Assembly (NCBI RefSeq): GCF_015471405.1
Contig: NZ_BLVZ01000012.1
Coordinates: forward strand, 62,001 to 126,000
DNA: 64,000 bases
Source of the DNA: Pseudomonas cichorii
GTDB taxonomy: Bacteria > Pseudomonadota > Gammaproteobacteria > Pseudomonadales > Pseudomonadaceae
Direction: 5' to 3'
The notes under the pieces are model-generated. The model did no database searches, had not been told where the DNA came from, and saw nothing but the letters and a program-made list of their open reading frames with translations. Both the position numbers and the translations under genes were made by a program. Of this stretch, positions 16,147 to 24,012 are shown piece after piece. Positions within the stretch are counted from its first letter, which is position 1. Each line of letters starts with the position of its first letter.

Positions 16147-16938
16147 ATGTCTGCCGTGCAACTCGCTGAGGGTGAACTCAATTATCTGCTGGAAGGCCCG
16201 GCCGATGCACCGGTACTGGTGCTGTCCAATTCTCTGGGCACTGATCTGCACATGTGGGATGCGCAGATTCCGGCGTTTACCCGGCATTTTCGTGTGTTGC
16301 GCTACGACACACGTGGCCATGGCCGCTCGCTGGTCAGCGAAGGCCCTTACAGTATCGAGCGCAATGGGCGTGATGTGCTGGCATTGCTGGATGCGCTCCA
16401 TATCGACAAGGTGTCTTTCTGTGGCCTGTCCATGGGCGGGCTGATCGGCCAGTGGCTGGCGATCAATGCTCCCGAGCGTCTGGAGCGTGTGGTGCTGTGC
16501 AATACCGCATCGAAGATCGGCACGCCTGAGGTGTGGAATCCGCGTATCGAAACCGTGCTGCGCGATGGTCAGGCCGCGATGGTTGCTTTGCGCGATGCCT
16601 CGATTGCCCGCTGGTTCACGCCTGAGTTCGCCGTTGCCGAGCCTGCACAAGTCGAGACCATTGTCGGCATGCTGGCGCAGACCTCGCCTCAAGGCTATGC
16701 CGCCAACTGCGCTGCCGTGCGCGATGCCGACTTCCGTGACCGGATCGCTTCGATCAGCCTGCCGGTTCTGGTGGTCTGTGGTACCCAGGATGCCGTGACC
16801 ACGCCTGCGGACGGGCGCTTCATGATCGAGCGTATCCAGGACGCGCAGATGATCGAGCTGCATGCGGCGCATCTGTCGAACGTCGAAGCGGGGGAGTTGT
16901 TCACGCAACCGGTGCTGGCATTTCTGAACGACGAATAA
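16147..16938 (+). CDS. pcaD: 3-oxoadipate enol-lactonase PcaD
   Basis: Alpha/beta hydrolase of 263 residues that hydrolyses 3-oxoadipate enol-lactone in the protocatechuate branch of the beta-ketoadipate pathway. The nucleophile elbow is GLSMGG, the oxyanion region follows LVLSNSLGTDLHMWD, and the C-terminal histidine lies in AAHLSNVE; all match PcaD. The start MSAVQLAEGELN has CAGGAG upstream. Unlike the usual pcaBDC arrangement, no other pca gene is adjacent. A strong terminator follows. Confidence 0.88.
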   Translation: MSAVQLAEGELNYLLEGPADAPVLVLSNSLGTDLHMWDAQIPAFTRHFRVLRYDTRGHGRSLVSEGPYSIERNGRDVLALLDALHIDKVSFCGLSMGGLIGQWLAINAPERLERVVLCNTASKIGTPEVWNPRIETVLRDGQAAMVALRDASIARWFTPEFAVAEPAQVETIVGMLAQTSPQGYAANCAAVRDADFRDRIASISLPVLVVCGTQDAVTTPADGRFMIERIQDAQMIELHAAHLSNVEAGELFTQPVLAFLNDE

Positions 16939-16960
16939 ACGCTACCGGCAGAATCCATGA

Positions 16961-17006
16961 ACTCCACAGCCCGTGCATTGGCTTGCGCCGGGCTGTGGAG
17001 TTTTTG
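16961..17006 (+). terminator. Rho-independent terminator after pcaD
   Basis: Stem ACTCCACAGCCCG pairing with CGGGCTGTGGAGT around a 15-base loop, followed by TTTTTGCTTT. A 13-bp stem with a U-run. Confidence 0.9.
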
Positions 17007-17208
17007 CTTTCCATACGCGGCAAGTTGAAACCTTGACAGCTTCCTTACAGGTAAGCGTGGCTGACCGGCAGTAAAATGGCTCCAGCCGGAATACAGACGT
17101 CCTCCCGATAAATAGTCTGGCCCGGCTTATGCACTATTTTCCATTCAAAGACTCTCATTTCTGTGAGAGCAGGGGCGCTGGAGCATGAAGTTCCTCATGT
17201 GCGCATAA

Positions 17209-18324
17209 ATGGATTGTTCAGGACTACAAAGGATGAGCCTTCAAATGGTACGTCTTTGTGCAGCGATGCTGGTTTTTGTGCTCAATGGCCTGATTTCAGT
17301 GCAGGCACAGGCGAGTGAGGATTGGAGCGCGGGCTTTCATGAGCTGAGCTTTCCCGACCCACTGGATTCGCAATTGATGCAGGCCATTGCTTTCTATCCG
17401 TCCACCGGATCGGAGCAGGTGAGCGCGATCCAGGGTTATCGGGTTGAAGCCGGTGAAGATGTGCCGATTGCCATGGGACGTTTCCCGTTGCTGTTGTTGT
17501 CGCACGGCAATACAGGCAACCCGCTGGCCTTGCATGATCTGGCGACGTCCCTTGCTCGCCAGGGCTTTGTGGTCGTTGCCGTGATGCACCCCGGTGATAA
17601 CTATCGCGATCACAGCCGTCTCGGCAGCCTGAGCAATCTTTATGGCCGTCCGTTGCAGATTTCCGAAGCCATCAGCGCAGCCTTGCTCGACCCCATGCTG
17701 TCGCCTTATCTCAATGCCCGTCAGGTCGGCGTGATCGGTTATTCGGCAGGTGGCGAAACCGCACTGATCCTCGCGGGTGCGCAGCCGGACCTCAAGCGCC
17801 TGCGCCAGTATTGTCTGGAGCGGCCTGATGATCGCGATGCCTGCAAGACCCGGGGGGAGCTTGTCGCTGACCGGGACGACTTGCATGCCCAGGCCGATCC
17901 GCGAGTCGGTGCGCTGATGCTCATGGCGCCCCTGAGCCTGATGTTCGGCCGCCATACCCTGAGCGAAGTTCATGTTCCGGTGCTGATGTATGCCGGTGAT
18001 GACGATCAATTGCTACCAATCGACAAGAATGCAGAGGCTCTGGCGCGCAAGCTGCCGAAGGTGTCGGACTACAAGCTGCTGGCAGGCGCAGGGCATTTCG
18101 TGTTCATGGCCCCGTGCAGCGATGAACAACGCGCAACCATGCCGCTGTTATGCACTGACCGTGAGGGCGTGGACCGCGAAGATATCCATCGCAATCTCAG
18201 TGCCGAAGCGGTGCGCTTCTTCAGCAGTACATTGGGCTCCTCCGATGCCGATCGTTCCGGCATGCAGACGGCTCATCATCAATGGCCCGATTCACTGCTC
18301 CCTTCTGACAGCAGTCTCAGGTAA
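17209..18324 (+). CDS. Secreted alpha/beta hydrolase (dienelactone hydrolase / PAF-acetylhydrolase-like)
   Basis: 371 residues with a hydrophobic N-terminal signal sequence (VRLCAAMLVFVLNGLISVQAQA) and a mature alpha/beta-hydrolase. LLLLSHGNTGNP is the oxyanion region, GYSAGGE the nucleophile elbow, MYAGDDDQLLP the acid strand and GAGHFVF the histidine. The start is uncertain between ATG 17209, 17233 and 17245; none has a well-spaced ribosome site. The C-terminal tail beyond about residue 350 is unlike the fold, and its last 46 bases overlap the convergent glycosyltransferase gene. The substrate is unknown. Confidence 0.78.
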   Translation: MDCSGLQRMSLQMVRLCAAMLVFVLNGLISVQAQASEDWSAGFHELSFPDPLDSQLMQAIAFYPSTGSEQVSAIQGYRVEAGEDVPIAMGRFPLLLLSHGNTGNPLALHDLATSLARQGFVVVAVMHPGDNYRDHSRLGSLSNLYGRPLQISEAISAALLDPMLSPYLNARQVGVIGYSAGGETALILAGAQPDLKRLRQYCLERPDDRDACKTRGELVADRDDLHAQADPRVGALMLMAPLSLMFGRHTLSEVHVPVLMYAGDDDQLLPIDKNAEALARKLPKVSDYKLLAGAGHFVFMAPCSDEQRATMPLLCTDREGVDREDIHRNLSAEAVRFFSSTLGSSDADRSGMQTAHHQWPDSLLPSDSSLR

Positions 18325-18953
18325 TCACCAAACCCGCCGCTGGCCCTGGGGTCAAGGCGAGTGCTGGTGGTGACCTGTGGCCTGCAACTCCATGCGATAC
18401 GGGCACCGCTGCGTTCCAGTTGGCGGACAAGATGTACGTCTTCATGGCAGGCCAGGAAAGGAAATCCTCCGGCCCGCAAATAGGCAGAGGCACTGACGCC
18501 CAGGTTGGCGCCATGAATGTGCCGATGCCCTTCGCGATGTTGATAGTGCTGTTCAAACAGCCTCTGTGCTGTGGCTGACAGGCCATTGTTCTGCATGGCG
18601 AGTGTGACCGTGCCGCAAACGGCGTCGGCATTCAGTGCCAGTTGCTCCACCAGCCAGTCTGTCGCCACATTGCTGTCGCCATCGGTGCTGGCCAGCCAGC
18701 GGGCGCCGTGGGCGAGCAGGTAACGTGCGCCTGCCGCCCGCGCCTGTCCGACATTGCGGGCCTTCAGGTCAAGGGTGATGACACCGTGTTCCAGGGCGAT
18801 ATCGGCCGAGTGATCGGTACAACTGTCCAATACCACCAGGATCGTGACGGGTTCGCCATTCAACCCTGGATGCCTGCTGGCCAGCAGCAGGCTTTCAAGG
18901 CAGGCACCGAGCAGTTTCTCTTCGTTGTGTACCGGGAGCAGGATGCCAATCAT
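18279..18953 (-). CDS. Family 2 glycosyltransferase
   Basis: 224-residue soluble GT-A glycosyltransferase. The N-terminal MIGILLPVHNEEKLLGACL is the family 2 nucleotide-sugar entry motif; VVLDSCTDHSADIA follows; the DxD-like metal motif is ASTDGDSNV; HIHGANLGVSASAYLRAGGF and CHEDVHLVRQLE are the acceptor-site and catalytic ED motifs. No membrane segment is seen. It is the last of four genes joined by 4-base overlaps after glgX. The sugar and acceptor are unknown; the company of a deacetylase and a methyltransferase suggests tailoring of an amino-sugar conjugate, which is inference. Confidence 0.88.
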   Translation of the reverse strand: MIGILLPVHNEEKLLGACLESLLLASRHPGLNGEPVTILVVLDSCTDHSADIALEHGVITLDLKARNVGQARAAGARYLLAHGARWLASTDGDSNVATDWLVEQLALNADAVCGTVTLAMQNNGLSATAQRLFEQHYQHREGHRHIHGANLGVSASAYLRAGGFPFLACHEDVHLVRQLERSGARIAWSCRPQVTTSTRLDPRASGGFGDYLRLLSEGSSESGH

Positions 18954-19549
18954 CTGAGTTTCTCCCGAGCTGCGACGGAGGTTTGATCATGACTCCAGAG
19001 GTCCAGCAGAAAGTCGGCTTCGTGATGACTGAACAGCCGGTGCGCCTGCAAGCGTTCGTCCAGAACCTGATGAACCCGATCGGCATTCAATGGGCAGCCC
19101 TCGATGTCGGGACGCCAATGACAGGCCAGCAATTGACCATCGGGTGTGAGCGAGGCAAGCGCGCAGTCGATCCATTGATGCAGGTCTTCGAGATCGAGGT
19201 AATAGCCAAGTTCGCTGAACACGATCAGATCGAACTGTCCCTCGGGCCATTGCTGTGGAAGGCGGGCGTGCAGCACATGGACATGGCTGAAAGACGCCAG
19301 GCGCTGGCGGGCAAGCTCCACAGCCAGGTTTGAGGTATCGCAACACAATAAATGTTCGCAGCGTCCGGCCAGTTCTGCGCTCAGTTCGCCATTGGCGCAG
19401 CCAGGCTCGAAAATTGAGGCATAGCGCTCATGGGGCAGGGCGGCGAGGGTCAGGGCGCGTTTGCGGCGTTCGTACCAGCGCTGCTTGAAAGCCCAGGGGT
19501 CGTCGTTGTCCCGGAAAAGCTCATCGAAATGCTGTTCGGTGACACTCAT
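18950..19549 (-). CDS. SAM-dependent methyltransferase (NodS-like)
   Basis: 199-residue class I methyltransferase. Motif I is FEPGCANGELSAELA, the acidic loop is LCCDTSNLAVELARQR, and motif IV is FDLIVFSELGYYLDLEDLHQW. The N-terminus HFDELFRDNDDPWAFKQRWYERRKR resembles NodS-type N-methyltransferases that act on deacetylated chitooligosaccharides. It shares ATGA overlaps with the PIG-L gene upstream and the glycosyltransferase downstream, so the proteins are made together. The acceptor is not known. Confidence 0.88.
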   Translation of the reverse strand: MSVTEQHFDELFRDNDDPWAFKQRWYERRKRALTLAALPHERYASIFEPGCANGELSAELAGRCEHLLCCDTSNLAVELARQRLASFSHVHVLHARLPQQWPEGQFDLIVFSELGYYLDLEDLHQWIDCALASLTPDGQLLACHWRPDIEGCPLNADRVHQVLDERLQAHRLFSHHEADFLLDLWSHDQTSVAAREKLR

Positions 19550-20304
19550 ATGAAGATCACCTCGAAAGGTTGCAGCAGCCGTTCAAGTATTCCGGCAGGC
19601 AATATCGGGGAAAGCCCGATGTCCGGGTCGCCTTGCAACTGGCTGGCAAAGGCATGGGCAGCATGGCGCTTGCGGGCAATGGTCATGGGGTCCAGCAAGA
19701 CCTTGCGGGCACGTTCCCAAGGCAGGCGGTCATCTTCCGGGCTTGCCCAGTGCCAGGCCCAGATCGGCACTTCGATGAGGGTGGCGCCTGCCTGGGCACA
19801 GGCGCGTGCGCAGGCGCGGCCTGTTGCTTCGTGATCGGCATGCCCGTCTTCGGCCCAGGTGGTGAACACCACATCGGTGGGCAGCAGGTAGCGTTCGATG
19901 AATTTCACCAGCTTTTCCTCCTGGGCGGCGACTGCGCCGTCATTGAAACCACCACGAATCCATTGCAGGCGATGCAGTGGCAGGTCGAGACGACGCAAGG
20001 CTTCGGCGCTTTCTTGGGGACGGATCACGCTCAGGCGTCCGGCGGGCCAGAGTTTCGAGCCGGGATGGCTGGCGCTGCCATCGGTGACCGATAACAGTTT
20101 CAGGCTCCGGTCCAGTTGCGCCAGTTGGCACATCAGGCCGCCACAGCCCAGTATTTCATCGTCTGGATGAGGGGCGACGATGATTGCCCGTGAGTGATGT
20201 GGTACCAGCAGGTCAGCGCTGATGACGGGTACTGCGGCCAGTTTCTGTGAGGCGTTCCAGGCTTTCAGGCTGGTGCCACAACCGGCTATCAGTTTCTTTT
20301 TCAT
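19546..20304 (-). CDS. PIG-L family deacetylase
   Basis: 252-residue zinc-dependent LmbE/PIG-L-type N-deacetylase. The metal-binding and catalytic motif is VAPHPDDEILGCGG, and the second zinc histidine lies in DGHADHEATGRAC. Such enzymes remove acetyl groups from N-acetylglucosaminyl conjugates (mycothiol, bacillithiol, teicoplanin and GPI precursors). The start MKKKLIAGCG at 20304 overlaps the acyl-CoA dehydrogenase stop by 4 bases; the longer frame is discarded. It is the third cistron from glgX toward the glycosyltransferase. Confidence 0.9.
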   Translation of the reverse strand: MKKKLIAGCGTSLKAWNASQKLAAVPVISADLLVPHHSRAIIVAPHPDDEILGCGGLMCQLAQLDRSLKLLSVTDGSASHPGSKLWPAGRLSVIRPQESAEALRRLDLPLHRLQWIRGGFNDGAVAAQEEKLVKFIERYLLPTDVVFTTWAEDGHADHEATGRACARACAQAGATLIEVPIWAWHWASPEDDRLPWERARKVLLDPMTIARKRHAAHAFASQLQGDPDIGLSPILPAGILERLLQPFEVIFI

Positions 20305-21320
20305 GGCTGCCAGGCTGCACCCCATGGGCTATTCGATGCCTTGCTTGCCAATTGCCCGAGAATGGCGAGGTCTTTCTCGGCATGACTCTGGCGCAGGAAG
20401 ACCGGCAGGTCGGCAATCAGGCGGGCAAAATGGGCGTCCTTGCAGTAAGGGGTTGCCCCTAGTGCCCGGCCCACATGATGAATGACCTGTTCGGCCGTGT
20501 GTTCGACATGGGCACGACAGCGTCGGGCAAGCTGTTCGGCATTGTCCTCCGGTGTCCGGTCCAGGCTGAGAGCGGCTGCCTGCAATAGCTGGCTGGCGCT
20601 GTACAAGGCAGTATCCACCGCCCCCAGATGTGCAAGGGCATGGGGTTCTTCGCTTTTACCGGCCTGCTGTAAAAGACGTTGTGCCAGTGCGCATGAAGCG
20701 CCGTACCAGCACGCCGCAATACCGATGCCGCCATGCCAGAAACCTGCGCGCGTCAGATACGCCCCAGGCGTGCCGACTGTCGACGCGGTGGCTTGCTCGA
20801 ACTGAACCTCGATACTGCCGGTTGCGCCCATGCCGACTGCACGCCATCCGGAGGTTGCGATATGAATGCCGGGTTGATCGAGAGCCACAGCAACCAGTTG
20901 CTGGCGGTTTTCTTCATCCCAGGCGGTGATCAGGGCATGGCTCAAGACTGCCGCTCCCGAGCACCATGCCTTGCGGCCGTTCAGTCGAAGCGAGTCGCCC
21001 TTGCCGCTGACACTGACTCTGGCTGTGGGCGGTTCGGCAGCCCACATGCCCCAGGTCGTCCCGGGCTCGGGAATCTCCGCGCCCAGTTCCTGCATGATCG
21101 CCAGGGCATCGGTATGCCCTTCATAGAGTTTGCACAGCCCCAGATCATGAGCTGCCACACAGGCCAGCGCTTGCCAGCGCTCCAGAGTCTGGCCGCTTGC
21201 CGGCATCGGCAGGTGGTCGAGGCCTTCGCTCACCAATGCCCGCAAGCATTCGCCCAGCGCCTGCGTATCGGCATAGCCGTGCTTGCGCCAGTCGAGAAAC
21301 TCCTTGAGTGCCTGAGTCAT
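20301..21320 (-). CDS. Acyl-CoA dehydrogenase-like flavoprotein
   Basis: 339 residues with the acyl-CoA dehydrogenase fold but somewhat shorter than the usual 380. Middle-domain pieces are TTWGMWAAEPPTARVSV and LRLNGRKAWCSGAAVLSHALI (FAD and substrate contact), and RAVGMGATGSIEVQFEQA matches the beta-barrel; the C-terminal helical domain ends GATPYCKDAHFARLIADLPVFLRQSH. The usual C-terminal catalytic Glu is not obvious, so the chemistry may differ from fatty-acid oxidation. It overlaps glgX by 4 bases upstream and the PIG-L gene by 4 bases downstream. Confidence 0.82.
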   Translation of the reverse strand: MTQALKEFLDWRKHGYADTQALGECLRALVSEGLDHLPMPASGQTLERWQALACVAAHDLGLCKLYEGHTDALAIMQELGAEIPEPGTTWGMWAAEPPTARVSVSGKGDSLRLNGRKAWCSGAAVLSHALITAWDEENRQQLVAVALDQPGIHIATSGWRAVGMGATGSIEVQFEQATASTVGTPGAYLTRAGFWHGGIGIAACWYGASCALAQRLLQQAGKSEEPHALAHLGAVDTALYSASQLLQAAALSLDRTPEDNAEQLARRCRAHVEHTAEQVIHHVGRALGATPYCKDAHFARLIADLPVFLRQSHAEKDLAILGQLASKASNSPWGAAWQP

Positions 21321-23485
21321 GACTGATCTTCGCGCTGTAGCTCAAATAGCAACAACGAGCGTGGGGTTACGGTGTAGCGGGAGCCGAAGTCGAATTTTTC
21401 CTTGCTGCGCAAATCTTCCTGATTGGTATCGATCAGGCAGGTGAAATGCGTGCCTTCAGGTACTTGCGGGAAGGTGAAGTCAACGCTTTCATGGTGGGCA
21501 TTGACCACCAGCAGCAGGGTGGCATCGGCACCGGGACGACGGATTCCAGTTTCCTGGGCGCGGCCATCCATCAGCATGCCCATGCAGCGGGCCTGGCTGT
21601 CGTGCCATTGTTCGACGCTCATTTCATTGCCGTCCGGCGCCAGCCAGGTGACATCCTTGACGCCGATTTCTTCGTTGTAGTCGCCCACCAGAAAACGGCT
21701 GCGGCGCAGGATCGGGTAGCTTTGGCGCAGCTTGATCACGCGCTTGACGAACTTGAGCAGTGCCTTGCCATCGGAATCCAGATCCCAGTTGACCCAACCG
21801 ATTTCGCTGTCCTGGCAATAGGCGTTGTTATTGCCATGCTGGGTTCGGGCGAATTCATCGCCAGCGACCATCATCGGAGTGCCTTGGGCCAGCAGCAGGG
21901 TGGCGAAGAAGTTGCGCATCTGACGCAGGCGCAACTGATTGATTTCCTGGTTGTCTGTCGGGCCTTCGACGCCGTGGTTCCAGGACAGGTTGTTATTGCT
22001 GCCGTCCTGATTGTTCTCGTCGTTGGCCTCGTTGTGCTTGTCGTTGTAGGACACCAGGTCATGCAGGGTGAAGCCATCGTGCGCAGTAATGAAGTTCACC
22101 GAAGCCTGAGGGCGACGTCCACGCTGGTTGAACATGTTGCCCGAGGCGGTCATGCGGCCGGCAAAGTCGGCAAGCTGATTGTCATCGCCTTTCCAGAATG
22201 CACGTACGGTGTCGCGGAACTTGTCGTTCCACTCCATCCAGCCTGGCGGGAAGCCGCCGACCTGATAGCCGCCAGGCCCGCAGTCCCAAGGTTCGGCGAT
22301 GAGCTTTACCTGACGCAGGACCGGGTCCTGGCGGCAGGCGACCAGAAAACTGTGCCGCTCATCGAAGCCGTCGTGATAGCGGCCCAGAATGGTTGCCAGG
22401 TCGAAGCGGAAACCATCGACATGCATCTCCGAAGCCCAGTAACGCAGGGAGTCGGTGACCATTTGCAGCACGCAGGGGTGGCTCAGGTCCAGCGTGTTAC
22501 CGGTGCCCGAATCGTTGATGTAGAAACGCTTGTCGTCGGGCATCAACCGGTAATAGGAGGCGTTGTCGATGCCGCGCATGGACAGGGTCGGGCCTCGTTC
22601 GTTGCCTTCGGCGGTGTGGTTGTAGACCACATCAAGAATGACCTCCAGCCCCGCGTGGTGCATGTGCGCGACCATTTCCTTGAACTCGGCGATCTTGCCG
22701 TGTGCCAGGTAGCGTGGGTCCGGGGCGAAGAACGCAATGCTGTTGTAGCCCCAGTAATTGGTCATGCCTTTTTGCAGCAGGTGCTGGTCATTGACGAAGG
22801 CGTGCACGGGCAGTAGTTCTACCGCGGTCACACCCAGCCTGGATATATGATCGATCACTTCCTCGACCATCAGGCCGGAGAAGGTGCCACGCAACTCATC
22901 CGGTACCGCCGGGTGGCGCATGGTGAAACCGCGCACATGGGTTTCGTAGAGGATGGTCTTGTCCCAGGGCGTACCGACCCGCTGGTCGCGGCCCCATGTG
23001 TAGGCCGGGTCGATGACCTTGCTCTTGGGCACGAAAGGCGCGCTGTCGCGCTCATCGAAACTCAAATCGCCGTCAGGGTGGCCGATGGTGTAACCGAACA
23101 AGGCTTCAGACCATTTCAGCTTGCCGACCAGTTGCTTGGCATATGGGTCGATCAGCAGTTTGTTATGGTTGAAGCGATGGCCATTCTGCGGGTCGTAAGG
23201 CCCGTAGACTCGATAACCGTAGATCAGGCCGGGGTGTGCATCGGGAAGGTAGCCATGAAAGATTTCATCGGTGTATTCCGGTAGCTCGATACGCTCCAGT
23301 TCTTCCTCACCGCTTGAATCGAACAGGCACAGTTCCACCTTGGTTGCATTGGCGGAAAACAGTGCAAAGTTGACACCCAGGCCATCCCAGTTGGCGCCGA
23401 GCGGGAAGGGCAGCCCTTCACGAATGCGGGAGGGTGAACTGGTCGTTGAAGTCTCGTCTTTTACGGTTTTGGACTTTGTATTCAT
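21317..23485 (-). CDS. glgX: Glycogen debranching enzyme GlgX
   Basis: GH13 isoamylase-type enzyme (722 residues) that cleaves alpha-1,6 branches of glycogen left after phosphorylase action. An N-terminal CBM48 (about residues 20-120, GANWDGLGVNFALFSANATKV) precedes the (beta/alpha)8 barrel with the GH13 signature motifs DVVYNHTAEG, GFRFDLATIL (nucleophile Asp), LIAEPWDCG (acid/base Glu) and FITAHDGFTLHD. The C-terminal domain ends with a beta-sandwich. It lies 159 bases after the DUF2934 gene and is coupled to the acyl-CoA dehydrogenase gene. Confidence 0.95.
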   Translation of the reverse strand: MNTKSKTVKDETSTTSSPSRIREGLPFPLGANWDGLGVNFALFSANATKVELCLFDSSGEEELERIELPEYTDEIFHGYLPDAHPGLIYGYRVYGPYDPQNGHRFNHNKLLIDPYAKQLVGKLKWSEALFGYTIGHPDGDLSFDERDSAPFVPKSKVIDPAYTWGRDQRVGTPWDKTILYETHVRGFTMRHPAVPDELRGTFSGLMVEEVIDHISRLGVTAVELLPVHAFVNDQHLLQKGMTNYWGYNSIAFFAPDPRYLAHGKIAEFKEMVAHMHHAGLEVILDVVYNHTAEGNERGPTLSMRGIDNASYYRLMPDDKRFYINDSGTGNTLDLSHPCVLQMVTDSLRYWASEMHVDGFRFDLATILGRYHDGFDERHSFLVACRQDPVLRQVKLIAEPWDCGPGGYQVGGFPPGWMEWNDKFRDTVRAFWKGDDNQLADFAGRMTASGNMFNQRGRRPQASVNFITAHDGFTLHDLVSYNDKHNEANDENNQDGSNNNLSWNHGVEGPTDNQEINQLRLRQMRNFFATLLLAQGTPMMVAGDEFARTQHGNNNAYCQDSEIGWVNWDLDSDGKALLKFVKRVIKLRQSYPILRRSRFLVGDYNEEIGVKDVTWLAPDGNEMSVEQWHDSQARCMGMLMDGRAQETGIRRPGADATLLLVVNAHHESVDFTFPQVPEGTHFTCLIDTNQEDLRSKEKFDFGSRYTVTPRSLLLFELQREDQS

Positions 23486-23577
23486 GATTCTTTCCTGACG
23501 CGATGACTTTTCAGGCAGCCAGAACCGCTATCGAAACCCGGACGGCTTCAATACTGCTGAATAAAGATGCCGGAGTT

Positions 23578-23616
23578 GCCGCAGGTCGCGCCGTGATCTA
23601 GCGCGACATCTGCGGC
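23578..23616 (-). promoter_or_regulatory. Strong hairpin between DUF2934 and glgX genes
   Basis: GCCGCAG...TCGCGC pairs with GCGCGA...CTGCGGC (imperfect) around a 9-base loop, in the 159-base gap of the glg/tre run. There is no U-run in either direction, so it is more likely an mRNA processing or stability element than a terminator. Confidence 0.45.
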
Positions 23617-23644
23617 AGTGGGCAGGTACAGGACCTGTAGCGTT

Positions 23645-23995
23645 TCAAGTCGCCGGTGGTTTACGTGGTTTCTTCGCCGCAGGCTTGGGCGGTTGTTCTG
23701 CCTGGGTAGGAGGTGACTTTGGTTTTGCAGCGGGCTTGGGTGCGGCGGCTGGTTTGGCTACCGGTGCTGCCTTGGCTGCCGGCTTGGAGGGCGCGGTTTT
23801 TGGCGTACCTCCATCGACCTTGGGTAACTTGGGCTTGTTGGCCTTGCTGGCACTGGTTTTATCCGGAGCCAGTGCTTCGGCTTCTGCCAGTTTGCGGGCC
23901 ATTTCCCAGTGACGCTGTTCCTGCCCGGTGGGCTTCCCTTCCGATTCCCATATCTGATATGCAAATTCGCGGATTCTTTTTTCGTCGGCACTCAT
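23645..23995 (-). CDS. DUF2934 protein with Ala/Pro/Lys-rich tail
   Basis: 116 residues. The first about 40 residues form the DUF2934 domain: IREFAYQIWESEGKPTGQEQ followed by HWEMARKLAEAEA, a short helical segment found in many alpha- and gammaproteobacteria. The rest is low-complexity Ala/Pro/Lys sequence typical of a disordered basic tail that might bind nucleic acid or polyphosphate/glucan. It sits between treY and glgX, as in other pseudomonads, and is 17 bases from treY. Its function is unknown; the fixed place suggests a role in glycogen/trehalose metabolism. Confidence 0.85.
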   Translation of the reverse strand: MSADEKRIREFAYQIWESEGKPTGQEQRHWEMARKLAEAEALAPDKTSASKANKPKLPKVDGGTPKTAPSKPAAKAAPVAKPAAAPKPAAKPKSPPTQAEQPPKPAAKKPRKPPAT

Positions 23996-24012
23996 CTCGA
24001 CACTCCCAGGTA

